From positions 1-60,630 of the forward strand of contig JAAYXE010000039.1 of NCBI GenBank assembly GCA_012516075.1: a DNA stretch of 60,630 nt. Reading direction: 5' to 3'. This stretch comes from Chloroflexota bacterium (GTDB lineage: Bacteria; Chloroflexota; Anaerolineae; Anaerolineales; UBA4823). This document shows positions 47,178-55,359 of the stretch, piece by piece. The notes under the pieces were generated by a model, which saw only the letters and a program-made list of their open reading frames with translations, was not told where the DNA came from and did no database searches. The position numbers were made by a program, and so were the translations under genes. Numbering within the stretch: the first letter of the stretch is position 1; each line of letters opens with the position of its first letter.

Positions 47178-48176
47178 TTAAAGGTTTACTTCTTCTGCAA
47201 GCAGATGGGCAGCTGACCCTGCAGGCGCCTGCAGGACCTCTTTAACACCCTGAATCTGCGCTGCGGCGGCAGCGACACGATCCGCTTCGGCTGCCGGGCA
47301 AATGAGGTGGACGTTAGGACCGGCGTCGATGGTATAGAAGACCGGTATTCCGCTGCGGCGCCACTCTCCAGCAGCGTGTATCAACTCGATGGTGGCCGGC
47401 TGCCAGTAAAGAAGCCGCCGGGCGCCGGTCATCATGACGGCATGCATCAGGTTGCAGTCCAGCTCAGAAACCTCCGCCAGAGCTTCGAAATCGCGCCTGA
47501 GAATTGCGGTGCGGCACTGCTCCAGGCGGGCAGGAGCGCTCTTCAGGCGCGCCTTCTGCAGTGGACTGGTCTCAGCCAGGGCGTGCCCTTCGGTGGAGCC
47601 GGTAGGTTTATGCACCTGACTGATCACAGCCACAATGTCCACCAGGTCCCAGTGATCAGCCGGTGCGATCGATACAGCATAGGAAGACTGGTCATCCTCC
47701 CCGGCCAGCCATTCGACAAAACCGCCTGGGACCGAGCGGCAGGCCGAGCCGGAGCCCCGGCGAGCCAGGCGTGAGAGCTCCGCTTCGGAAAGCTGCAGGC
47801 CGGCGGCCGCCGCTGCAGCCAGGGCCAGGGCAGAAAATGCGGAGGCGGAGGAGGCAATCCCGGCTCCGGTGGGGAAGTCGTTCTTGCTTTCCACTTCTGC
47901 ATACAGGTCGATGCCGGCAAGCCGGCGCACATGGTCCAGAAAAGTCTGCACGCGCTGCAGCTGCTTGCCGGAGGTGGGCTCACCATTGAGGATGAGCCGG
48001 TCGGCGGTCAGGGCAGGGTTAAAGGTAACCCGGGTGCGGGTCTCCAGCCTGCCCAGGTTCATCGAAATCGAACCGCTGGCGGGGATCCTCAGGTGGTGGT
48101 CACGGTTGCCCCAGTATTTAATGAAGGCAATGTTGGGATGGCTGACGGCTGCGGCGGATTTTAGCTCGGTAGACAT
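47178..48176 (-). CDS. mvaD: Mevalonate diphosphate or phosphate decarboxylase
   Basis: The 332-residue GHMP-family protein decarboxylates a phosphorylated mevalonate on the way to isoprenoids. It has NIAFIKYWGNRDHHLRIPAS, GIASSASAFSALALAAA (phosphate loop), GSGSACRSVPGGFVEW with the conserved Arg, and FYTIDAGPNVHLIC with the catalytic Asp. The usual KYWGKRD is KYWGNRD here. Roseiflexus, another Chloroflexota, has a relative reported to act on mevalonate 5-phosphate, so the substrate is open. I use the ATG at 48176, which gives the family start; an upstream in-frame start at 48221 adds an unlike segment. Confidence 0.85.
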   Translation of the reverse strand: MSTELKSAAAVSHPNIAFIKYWGNRDHHLRIPASGSISMNLGRLETRTRVTFNPALTADRLILNGEPTSGKQLQRVQTFLDHVRRLAGIDLYAEVESKNDFPTGAGIASSASAFSALALAAAAAAGLQLSEAELSRLARRGSGSACRSVPGGFVEWLAGEDDQSSYAVSIAPADHWDLVDIVAVISQVHKPTGSTEGHALAETSPLQKARLKSAPARLEQCRTAILRRDFEALAEVSELDCNLMHAVMMTGARRLLYWQPATIELIHAAGEWRRSGIPVFYTIDAGPNVHLICPAAEADRVAAAAAQIQGVKEVLQAPAGSAAHLLAEEVNL

Positions 48177-48211
48177 TGGATAGAAATACCCTTTTTTCGT
48201 TGTCAAGGGCA

Positions 48212-48220
48212 AGTTTACCA
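48212..48220 (-). promoter_or_regulatory. Extended -10 promoter of mvaD
   Basis: On the minus strand TGGTAAACT (hexamer 48212-48217). The start would be near 48205, 29 bases before the mvaD ATG at 48176. It lies in the 326-base divergent gap that also holds the promoter of the next gene. Confidence 0.5.
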
Positions 48221-48404
48221 CGCGGCACAGGATATTGAATCAATGGCGCAGCGCAGCTTTTTCCATTTTCTGTTTGATTGAGATGATTGCCGAACTCAAC
48301 GTTATTCGCCGGACATCGTTCTTTTTTGATTTTCTTTTCACCCAGATACTTTCCTGGACATCAAAAAAATCTCCTGTATCTCTGGTGAGTATGTAATAAA
48401 TTCG

Positions 48405-48433
48405 TTGACATAAAAGGCGTTGTCTCTTATACT
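48405..48433 (+). promoter_or_regulatory. Near-consensus sigma70 promoter
   Basis: A perfect TTGACA (48405-48410) and TATACT (48428-48433) are exactly 17 bases apart. The RNA start would be near 48440, about 63 bases before the membrane-protein ATG at 48503. Confidence 0.85.
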
Positions 48434-48502
48434 GCATTTTGATAACAGGGGGATATGTATGCAATTTGATATGTCCAAACGCCGTGCTCCAGGGAGGATA
48501 AT

Positions 48503-49465
48503 GTGAGAAATGCACTGCTGCAGAGGGTTGGACTTTTTCTCTTAATCGCCGGGGTGGTCAGTCTGCTGGCTTCTGCTTTGATCATACCCCCCTTGATCCA
48601 TTTTCTAGAGGCAAACCTCAGCCCAGATGGGAATATTTCACCGAGCGGTGAGGATCAGCTGCGCGGCTTATATATCCTGGGAATGGTGGCGCTGGCAGGG
48701 TTGGGCGCCGCTCTCTGGGCAGCCGGTCATTCGCGCCTGGGGGCGAAGGTGCGGGAGGCATTTTTATTCGATGGACTCTTTGGGAGCCCGGCGGGTCAGC
48801 ACTCGCCCCTGGCAGTGCTGATGATCACAACCCTGATTTCAGGCGCTCTGATCACCAGCTTTTTTCTTCTGGATCAGGAATCGGAACTTTTTGCGGTGGT
48901 ATTCCTGGAAGACGGGATTATGGAGAACCTGTCCGCAGCCCTGTACCTGGCTGCTGCGCTTTTCAGCGTTCTGGCCGCCTTCAGGGTCCGGGGCAGCGCA
49001 CTGCCGGCATGGCGACTGCCGTTCCTCATTTATCTGGTTCTGGCAGCCGGACTGTTCTTTATTGGCATGGAAGAAATCAGCTGGGGGCAGCGGATCATTG
49101 GCTGGGAGACGCCTCCCGTATTTGCGGAAGGGAACGTGCAGAACGAGACCAACCTGCATAATTTTTTCAACGATTATTTTCCTGTGATCTACCCCCTTAT
49201 CGCACTCATCGTTGTTCCCATTCTGTTGAACGTCTGGCTGTTGAATGATAAGCGCTGGAATAAGTTGGCCAGCCTGGTGCTGCCGCATCCGAGCCTGATC
49301 GGTATTGGCTATTTAATTGCCGTTGTGGCACTGGTCTGGAATCACCAGGAGATGATTGAAGAACTGCTCTCGGTTTTTGCGCTTTTTTACACCGGGCGTT
49401 TGTATCTTGCCCTGAGGAAACCAGCTCGCGAGGTGCAGACCTCCTCGTCCAAGGTCCGGACTTAA
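48503..49465 (+). CDS. Conserved polytopic membrane protein, unknown function
   Basis: The 320-residue product has about eight hydrophobic segments, among them GLFLLIAGVVSLLASALIIP, GMVALAGLGAALWAAG, LMITTLISGALITSFFLL and FPVIYPLIALIVVPILLNVW. A striking motif follows the fifth or sixth helix: GMEEISWGQRIIGWETP and then NVQNETNLHNFFN, with conserved Glu, Trp, Arg and His residues facing one side. I have the impression this motif recurs in unnamed membrane proteins, but assign no function. The promoter is strong and the gene stands alone, converging with the reductase gene. Confidence 0.8.
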   Translation: MRNALLQRVGLFLLIAGVVSLLASALIIPPLIHFLEANLSPDGNISPSGEDQLRGLYILGMVALAGLGAALWAAGHSRLGAKVREAFLFDGLFGSPAGQHSPLAVLMITTLISGALITSFFLLDQESELFAVVFLEDGIMENLSAALYLAAALFSVLAAFRVRGSALPAWRLPFLIYLVLAAGLFFIGMEEISWGQRIIGWETPPVFAEGNVQNETNLHNFFNDYFPVIYPLIALIVVPILLNVWLLNDKRWNKLASLVLPHPSLIGIGYLIAVVALVWNHQEMIEELLSVFALFYTGRLYLALRKPAREVQTSSSKVRT

Positions 49466-49664
49466 CGAAGGGCGCCGGCAGGTGACGGTTTGCGATCAAC
49501 TTTCTGGCAGACGCACCACCTGCACCTGCGTCAGGCTGATGGGGGGATCACCACTCAGAACAGAATATAGATGACCGATTTTTAGCACCGAAAAGGACTT
49601 CCGTGCTATCTCTGCAGGCATAAATAAGGGACTTCCCTGTCCAGAGGGTGGTTCCCGTGCAAAA

Positions 49665-50288
49665 TCAGGTGCCTGCACCTTCATGTATTAGTTTGAAAGC
49701 CGTCCGGCGGCTGTAACCCTGGTCGCGAACCAGGGCAAACCACAGGCGGGTCAGGTGGTCGATGGATTCGGCCAGCTCTGGACCGCCGCAGTATACAGGC
49801 CGCAGCCCGACCTCTGCGATGAGCCCGTCGACGACTGCCTGACTGGCGCCCGGAGTTCCGCAGTAGAAGAGATCGATTTGACTGCCGGCCAGCAGCGGAT
49901 TTTGAAAATTTTCCCATCCTAAATGGCTGAAAGCCCGGTAGACAGCGGCGGACGGTGTATGCTCGGCCAGCAGCCCCATCGCGTTCATCACCGGCTGCCC
50001 GACGCGGTTGGTGGCGTCGATAATGATTTTCCCATCTATGGCCTTTCCATAATCGGATATCACCTGACTAACGGCGCTCCCGGGGACAGCCAGGAGAATC
50101 ACTTCGCCTTCAGATATGGCCTCTGCCGGTGAGGCAGCCCTGACGGTGTACGATGGCGAGATCGCCAGGCTTTCGAGCTTCGGGCTTTTCGGGTCGCGCA
50201 CCCCATAGACAACCTCATGCCCTGCTGCTGCCCATTTCTGGCCGATCGTCCCGCCGATGTGTCCCGCACCAATCACCGCAATCTGCAT
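49665..50288 (-). CDS. NADP/F420-dependent reductase-like protein (NpdG/pyrroline-carboxylate reductase fold)
   Basis: The 207-residue product has a Rossmann nucleotide loop at its start (MQIAVIGAGHIGGTIGQKWA), then GVRDPKSPKLESL and VILLAVPGSAVSQVI, and IDATNRVGQPVMN. This is the pattern of F420-NADP oxidoreductases and related imine reductases. GGAGG lies 5 bases before the ATG at 50288; six residues of upstream frame are excluded for that reason. No F420 biosynthesis gene is nearby, so the cofactor partner is uncertain. Confidence 0.8.
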   Translation of the reverse strand: MQIAVIGAGHIGGTIGQKWAAAGHEVVYGVRDPKSPKLESLAISPSYTVRAASPAEAISEGEVILLAVPGSAVSQVISDYGKAIDGKIIIDATNRVGQPVMNAMGLLAEHTPSAAVYRAFSHLGWENFQNPLLAGSQIDLFYCGTPGASQAVVDGLIAEVGLRPVYCGGPELAESIDHLTRLWFALVRDQGYSRRTAFKLIHEGAGT

Positions 50289-50363
50289 ATCGCCTCCTTG
50301 AGACAATCACAGCGAAAACCGCTGAGAAGCTGTGGAGATAATGATAATCGTATATTAAGCAAA

Positions 50364-50392
50364 TCTACACCAGACGCTCGCTGTAGTATACT
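50364..50392 (+). promoter_or_regulatory. Promoter of the PAC2-family gene
   Basis: TCTACA (50364-50369) and TATACT (50387-50392) are 17 bases apart. The start would be near 50399, 56 bases before the ATG at 50455. Confidence 0.6.
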
Positions 50393-50454
50393 GAAAATTA
50401 TGGATGGGAAATTCCGGTCGCCAGTAGACGATCGTTCGAAGGGAGGTATATCTC

Positions 50455-51384
50455 ATGTCTGAACTGGTAGAACTTTGGGAAAAACCGGAAGCAGATCAAA
50501 AGTATATGGTCGTCGGATGGCGGCAGTGGGCAGACGCGGGTTCGGTTTCTTCAGGCCTGCCTGAGTATCTGGTACAGCAAATGGGCGGACGCCAGATCGG
50601 TTCGATGCGCTCGGACGGCTTTTATATCTTCCAGGTGCCGGGCACACACGATCTGGTGCGTCCGGTGGTCAAATTTGAAGAAGGCTATCCCAGCGAACTG
50701 GAGATTCGACGCAATGACTTTTTTTATGCCGAAGACAATCAGAACGGCTACCTCATTCTGCTGGGAGACGAGCCGCACCTGGATATTGAGCGCTATGTGA
50801 AAGCGCTGCTGGACACAGCTGCCTCCCTTCGGGTGAAGCGCGTTATCGGCCTGGGTGGTGTTTACGGCGAACTGCCGTACGATAAGGAGAGGATGATCTC
50901 TGCTACCTACAGCCTGCCGCACATGAAAGATGAAATTCAAAGTCTGGCGGTGAACCTGTCGGATTATCATGGCGGCGCCAGCATCGGCTCATACCTTGCC
51001 CGGCGGGCCGGCGATCGCGGCATGGAATATGTGGGATTCTACGCCTTCGTCCCCACCTACGACTTCTCCAGCTTCGCAGAGATCGGCAACACCATCCGCA
51101 TCGAAAACGATTATATGGCCTGGCTGGGGATCATGCGGCGGATGAAGTTTATGCTGAAAATGGATCTGGATCTGGCGGATCTGGAAGAAAAAAGCCAGCG
51201 CCTGGTGAAAGTTGTCGACGATAAAATGGAGGAGTTTGACAACCTGGCTCCCCAGGTGGGGGTGCGCGATTATCTCAGCCGCCTGTCAGAAGATTTTACT
51301 GAGATACCCTTTGAACCACTGGACGATTTCTGGGAAGACGAAATCCGCCGGTTGATGGATAAATTCGATTCAGACGAGACCTGA
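50455..51384 (+). CDS. PAC2-family protein
   Basis: The 309-residue product resembles the PAC2 family, related to eukaryotic proteasome-assembly chaperones: YMVVGWRQWADAGSVSSGLP, LVRPVVKFEEGYPSELEIRR, KRVIGLGGVYGELPYDKERM and HGGASIGSYLARRAGDRG. The function in bacteria is not established. The C-terminal 60 residues are charged and helical. No proteasome gene is in the window. GGGAGG precedes the ATG. Confidence 0.85.
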   Translation: MSELVELWEKPEADQKYMVVGWRQWADAGSVSSGLPEYLVQQMGGRQIGSMRSDGFYIFQVPGTHDLVRPVVKFEEGYPSELEIRRNDFFYAEDNQNGYLILLGDEPHLDIERYVKALLDTAASLRVKRVIGLGGVYGELPYDKERMISATYSLPHMKDEIQSLAVNLSDYHGGASIGSYLARRAGDRGMEYVGFYAFVPTYDFSSFAEIGNTIRIENDYMAWLGIMRRMKFMLKMDLDLADLEEKSQRLVKVVDDKMEEFDNLAPQVGVRDYLSRLSEDFTEIPFEPLDDFWEDEIRRLMDKFDSDET

Positions 51385-51388
51385 GCAT

Positions 51389-51421
51389 AGGGGCTGCTGT
51401 ACGAAAGTGACAGCAGCCCCT
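51389..51421. terminator. Bidirectional hairpin terminator
   Basis: AGGGGCTGCTGT (51389-51400) and ACAGCAGCCCCT (51410-51421) form a perfect 12-bp stem with a 9-base loop between the convergent PAC2 (+) and lipoprotein (-) genes. No strong T-run is seen on either side. Confidence 0.7.
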
Positions 51422-51438
51422 GATGGTTTACGGCCCGG

Positions 51439-52251
51439 TCAGGGCCAGGGGATTTCTACGGGGGTGGTGTAGCCGTGCTTTTCGACAGTGTACAGACGCC
51501 CTCTCGATTCGCCGGAACAATTCTGATCATCGGTGAAGGTGTAAGACGTGCTGTCTGTTTGCACTGCAATGGGGATCAGCACGCCGTTCTGACAGATCGT
51601 GGCCTCGATTAAGTAGCCGCGATCATCGTCTTCCGTCATCCAGACGGCCTCCCAGCTCACCGTCACCTGGTTGCCGCTGCGCGTTGCTTCCACATCTTCA
51701 GGTGGTCCGTACAGGGTGGATTTTGGAAGCTCGGTCTGGACCACCGGGACCGAGGATACATCCCCTTCGATGGTGAAAACCGAAGCTGCCGCCCAGCAGT
51801 GGCGGTCGAGATTGTCGGGCTGGATCCACAGCCAGGTTCCCGAATAGTTGCGGCCGTGGACGACGGCATGCTCGCCTGCGTACAGGCCGTGAGAATACAG
51901 ATATGCCGTTCCCGGTCCGTAGCGGCAGAAGGCCTGGTTTTCTGATACGGTCACGTCGGGAAAGTCACGGGTTGGGGTAGGGGAAATTGTGGGAGTGTTC
52001 GTGATGGTCGGCGTCAGGGAAATGGTGGGTGTGAAAGTAGCCGTTGGGACGGGTGTATCTGTTGCCGTTGCGGAGGGGAGTGGCGTGTCCGCTGCGGTTG
52101 GATCCGGTGCAGGTGCCTCTGTGGGGGCAGCAGGGGACTGCTGTGTTGGGCTAATTGCCGGCTGTGGTGCGGCCTGGCTGCTGCAGCCGGCCAGCAGGAG
52201 CAGAATGACTCCGAAAGCCATCAAGAAAATTGATCGGGTAAATGGTGGCAC
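51439..52251 (-). CDS. Lipoprotein with Thr/Pro-rich linker and SH3-like region
   Basis: The 270-residue product has a signal sequence ending in the lipobox LLAGCSS, a long Thr/Pro/Ala linker with TPT-type repeats (TPTISLTPTITNTPTISPTP), and then a region resembling an SH3b fold (CRYGPGTAYLYSHGLYAGEH, WLWIQPDNLDRHCWAAASVF). A fibronectin-III-like part follows (GPPEDVEATRSGNQVTVSWE). It is probably a surface binding protein. The GTG at 52251 follows AAGGGAGG; an ATG at 52272 lies before that site, so I choose the GTG. A -10 (52302-52307) and a 6-bp hairpin (52277-52293) lie upstream. Confidence 0.8.
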   Translation of the reverse strand: MPPFTRSIFLMAFGVILLLLAGCSSQAAPQPAISPTQQSPAAPTEAPAPDPTAADTPLPSATATDTPVPTATFTPTISLTPTITNTPTISPTPTRDFPDVTVSENQAFCRYGPGTAYLYSHGLYAGEHAVVHGRNYSGTWLWIQPDNLDRHCWAAASVFTIEGDVSSVPVVQTELPKSTLYGPPEDVEATRSGNQVTVSWEAVWMTEDDDRGYLIEATICQNGVLIPIAVQTDSTSYTFTDDQNCSGESRGRLYTVEKHGYTTPVEIPWP

Positions 52252-52351
52252 ATAACCTCCCTTCTGAATCATTTATGTCCGTTCTTTACGGACAGACACG
52301 TATTATATAGCGTTAACTCTGCGGATGTTTACCCTGCGCTGATAGGGACTT

Positions 52352-52368
52352 CCCTACTGGCAGTAGGG
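52352..52368. promoter_or_regulatory. 17-base palindrome in a divergent promoter region
   Basis: CCCTACTGGCAGTAGGG is a perfect palindrome around one central base. It lies between the divergent lipoprotein and GlsB genes, centred about 54 bases before the expected GlsB transcription start. That is a typical activator or repressor site. Confidence 0.5.
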
Positions 52369-52379
52369 GAAAACCCCAA

Positions 52380-52407
52380 TTTACTTCTTTCCCCCATTGG
52401 ATATACT
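52380..52407 (+). promoter_or_regulatory. Promoter of the GlsB-like gene
   Basis: TTTACT (52380-52385) and TATACT (52402-52407) are 16 bases apart. Transcription would start near 52414, about 108 bases before the ATG at 52522. Confidence 0.5.
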
Positions 52408-52521
52408 GTGGATGATTATTATGATCTCGCTGTTGGGATGAGGATGACCGCTTGATTATTGTGAGCACTCCATTTTGATTCCCCGCGGGAACGGCCGATT
52501 TACTGCTCTTAAGGAGGGAAA

Positions 52522-52776
52522 ATGACTTTAGAAAGTTTGATCGTATGGATTATTGTTGGCGCTGTAGCCGGGATCCTGGCCGATGCGGTGGTACGCGGTA
52601 TCGGCGTAGGTCTGGTGGGAGCAATCCTGATCGGGATCGTCGGCGCTTTTATTGGGGGCTGGCTGTTCTCGGCACTGGGGATCAGTCTGGGCGCCGGAAT
52701 TATCGGAAGCATCATAACGGCATTCGTAGGAGCAGTGATCCTGCTGCTCATTGTTCGCGCGCTCCGGCGAGCATAA
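52522..52776 (+). CDS. GlsB/YeaQ/YmgE family membrane protein
   Basis: The 84-residue protein is almost wholly hydrophobic, with three membrane helices rich in glycine (VWIIVGAVAGILADAVV, GLVGAILIGIVGAFIGGWLF and GIIGSIITAFVGAVILLLIV). This is the transglycosylase-associated/GlsB family, often induced by stress; its exact role is unknown. AAGGAGGG precedes the ATG. It ends at a terminator. Confidence 0.9.
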   Translation: MTLESLIVWIIVGAVAGILADAVVRGIGVGLVGAILIGIVGAFIGGWLFSALGISLGAGIIGSIITAFVGAVILLLIVRALRRA

Positions 52777-52798
52777 TTCGAACTTTTCTACCTTGAGA

Positions 52799-52827
52799 AA
52801 CCTCCGGTCAACAACAGGCCGGAGGTT
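52799..52827 (+). terminator. Intrinsic terminator of the GlsB-like gene
   Basis: AACCTCCGG (52799-52807) pairs with CCGGAGGTT (52819-52827), followed by TTTATAG. It can also act on the converging Hsp70-like gene. Confidence 0.85.
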
Positions 52828-52856
52828 TTTATAGTCTTGAGCGTCCTTTGGTTCAG

Positions 52857-55244
52857 TTATGTGATGTGCAGGCAGGCTGTGATTTCGTCTCGTGCAGGGA
52901 AAGCGTGATAAGGCTGGCTCAACCTGAAAGGAAGTGGGCCGGCTGGCAGATGCGCACGCAGCAGGATACCGTGTGCTGTCAGGGCAAAGTAATTCTCATC
53001 CTGCAGATCCCTGGCTGCCGGCAGTGCGATAATGGAGAAGCTGCGCTGCAGGGAGCGAACGCGTTCTTTTATGCCGCCCTTGCAAAGCGTTTCTACGTCT
53101 ATGGACAGCAGCCGCCCGGACCGGTCTACGGCGTAAAGTTCGTCTTCTTCAGAGAAGGTAGCGGCGGCGCTGATCACTTCGTTTTTGTGCACTTTTAAAA
53201 TATCAAAGACGGATACACCGATCTCTTTTTGCAAAGCGCAGACAAGCCGCCCCCGGTTGGTAGCTGCGATCAGGCCGGTCCCATCCCGGGTGCAGCACAG
53301 CACGGCAGGGAAACCGGTATACTTGCGCTCCGACTGGAAATAGGGTTTCTGCAAGAGCTGTTCGGCCAGCAGGCGGGCATCAAAGCTGCGTACCTGACCG
53401 TGTGTGGTGACCATATAAACCCAACCGCTTGTTACCTTGTCCGGCTGCCAGCAGGCTGCGGCGGTCACGAATTCCCCTTTCTCCAGGGGGAGCAGATCAT
53501 TTACCGCCTGCTGGCCGACCTGACTGGCAGTGTAAAGAGATCTGGCTGGAAGGCTGAAAAGCCGGACCTGGTTGGTGGCGAACAGGATTTGCCGGTCCAG
53601 GGCGGCAATGATGGCCTGCCCCTGCACCCTTTCGGGAAGCTTATCCGTTGTGACTTTATCTCCCGGGGTGTAGTGCTTTTGGGCCGTGTATACCGACAGG
53701 CTGCCCTGATGATCCAGAAAGAGCAGAACGGCAGCCGGCAGGGATGCCTGGCCCACATGGATGTCTCGCATCACCTCCAGCCGCTGGCGCACTTCATTGA
53801 CGTCCACTTCATCCGGTCCGTGGATGGGATCTTCTTTGGTTTGAATGCTTTCGTGGAAACCGGCCCGATCTGCATGAAAGACGGGTAATTCAACCTGACC
53901 GGTGGCGATTTCGTACCCGCGCAGAGCCAGTCCCGAAGTTACGCTGCTGAAGATATCGATCTCTCGCACACGGTTGTAGCCAAACATGTGGTGCAGCATG
54001 CGCACAAACAGGGGAACCTGGGATGAGCCGCCGGTGCGGATCACACAGTCGATATCCTGTGTTTTTACTCCGGCGCGCTCCAGGGTGCGTTCCAGCTCTG
54101 TGCGAATGGCTTCATATTCACGCCGGATGGCGCGTTCAAAACGCGGGCGGGTAACTGTCTCTTCGATCAGGTAGCGGCCGGCCTGAAAGGACAGGGTGGC
54201 ATCCGTCTGGGTAGAAAGCTGGCGTTTGAGGCGCTCCACCTGGTCAAAAAGCAGCAGCGCGTAGTTGGAGGACACAATCTGCAGCAGCGCGCCTGTTTTC
54301 TCTTTGTGCAGGGCCCCCTGGTGGATGCTGCGCAGCATTTCCATATTCTGGGGAGTGTTGAGCGACAGGATTTCGTGGGGCGTGCTGAGCAGGTCGAAGA
54401 TGTGTGCCGGAATGGGGTACTGCGCGCCGTTTGAGACAAAGTAATCGTTCTCTCCCAGGTGTTTGGGGATGGCGGCGCGGAACAGACGCTGGTCGAAAAC
54501 ATCGCCTGCGATGGGAATACCGCCGGTGGCCAGAATCTGGCGCCTGCCGGGATTTCCCACCTCCATTATCGTAAAGTCCAGCGTCCCGCCCCCGAAATCG
54601 AAGACAAGGATCAACTGCTTATCCTGAACCTGCCTCTCGTAAGAGAGCGCGGCTGCAACCGGTTCATATTCCAGATAGACCGTCTTAAAACCGGCTTTGA
54701 AAGCGGCTTCCAGCAGGCGGTTCTGCGCGATCTGATCTTCCTCTGGATCTGCAGAAAAGTGCACCGGCCGGCCCAGCACGACATGGTCAACCGCGTACCC
54801 GAGCTGCCGCTCCACACGCTGTTTCATCCCGGTCAGGAAAATGGCCACCAGGTCGCTGGCTGAGTACCAGGTATCCTGATAGACGGTGCCGAAGTAGTGC
54901 CGGTTGCGGAGCGCAGTTTTGATGGAGACGAACAACCTGCCCGGTGAGTATTCATCCTCGTAGACGAACACGTCACGGTAGAACGTGGGCAGCTCGGCGA
55001 AGACCTGGGCTATTTCTCCGATTTTGATCTTGCGGTAACGTGAGGGCCGCCCGACGTTCTGGCTGAAGTAGGTGTTCAGTGCGGCACTGCCCAGATAATA
55101 ATCACGCGAGCGGGTGATATAGATCGCCGACCGGCAGCTTGTCGGGGTGGCACTGGACGGGTCAATGGGCAGCACATTTACCTGCTGGCCATCGAACACC
55201 GCTGCGCCTGTGTTTGTGGTTCCGAAATCCATTCCGAGTATCAT
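52857..55244 (-). CDS. Hsp70-like ATPase fused to a GyrA C-terminal-like propeller
   Basis: The 795-residue protein begins with an Hsp70/YegD-type ATPase: GMDFGTTNTGAAVFDGQ (phosphate 1), LVFDFGGGTLDFTIMEVG (phosphate 2) and CVIRTGGSSQVPLF (adenosine motif, near residue 400). The usual Hsp70 peptide-binding domain is absent. From about residue 490 the chain has repeats resembling GyrA/ParC C-terminal blades: QILFATNQVRLFSLPARSLY, AVNDLLPLEKGEFVTAAACW, VYMVTTHGQVRSFDA, GLIAATNRGRLVCAL and ELYAVDRSGRLLSIDVETL. No gyrase-like catalytic part is present. The substrate and partner are unknown. An extended -10 promoter precedes it. Confidence 0.8.
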   Translation of the reverse strand: MILGMDFGTTNTGAAVFDGQQVNVLPIDPSSATPTSCRSAIYITRSRDYYLGSAALNTYFSQNVGRPSRYRKIKIGEIAQVFAELPTFYRDVFVYEDEYSPGRLFVSIKTALRNRHYFGTVYQDTWYSASDLVAIFLTGMKQRVERQLGYAVDHVVLGRPVHFSADPEEDQIAQNRLLEAAFKAGFKTVYLEYEPVAAALSYERQVQDKQLILVFDFGGGTLDFTIMEVGNPGRRQILATGGIPIAGDVFDQRLFRAAIPKHLGENDYFVSNGAQYPIPAHIFDLLSTPHEILSLNTPQNMEMLRSIHQGALHKEKTGALLQIVSSNYALLLFDQVERLKRQLSTQTDATLSFQAGRYLIEETVTRPRFERAIRREYEAIRTELERTLERAGVKTQDIDCVIRTGGSSQVPLFVRMLHHMFGYNRVREIDIFSSVTSGLALRGYEIATGQVELPVFHADRAGFHESIQTKEDPIHGPDEVDVNEVRQRLEVMRDIHVGQASLPAAVLLFLDHQGSLSVYTAQKHYTPGDKVTTDKLPERVQGQAIIAALDRQILFATNQVRLFSLPARSLYTASQVGQQAVNDLLPLEKGEFVTAAACWQPDKVTSGWVYMVTTHGQVRSFDARLLAEQLLQKPYFQSERKYTGFPAVLCCTRDGTGLIAATNRGRLVCALQKEIGVSVFDILKVHKNEVISAAATFSEEDELYAVDRSGRLLSIDVETLCKGGIKERVRSLQRSFSIIALPAARDLQDENYFALTAHGILLRAHLPAGPLPFRLSQPYHAFPARDEITACLHIT

Positions 55245-55287
55245 ACGAGACTTCCTTTATCTCCACCCGGTAAAAGCACGAACTTCT

Positions 55288-55296
55288 ATTATAACA
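55288..55296 (-). promoter_or_regulatory. Extended -10 promoter of the Hsp70-like gene
   Basis: On the minus strand TGTTATAAT, with a perfect TATAAT at 55288-55293. The start would be near 55281, 37 bases before the ATG. It directly follows the P450 terminator. Confidence 0.65.
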
Positions 55297-55300
55297 AAAG

Positions 55301-55324
55301 AGCGGACCCGATAACAGGTCCGCT
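55301..55324 (-). terminator. Intrinsic terminator of the P450 gene
   Basis: AGCGGACC (55301-55308) pairs with GGTCCGCT (55317-55324); on the minus strand the stem is followed by CTTTTGTT. It isolates the P450 gene from the Hsp70-like promoter a few bases further on. Confidence 0.8.
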
Positions 55325-55359
55325 TCTGAGCTTACAGGCTGTTCAGATAAGTTGTGTAA

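Noticed and set aside
49496..49684. A 62-codon frame on the minus strand after the reductase gene
   Set aside because: It overlaps the reductase end by 20 bases, has no clear ribosome-binding site and no recognisable motif; weak support only.
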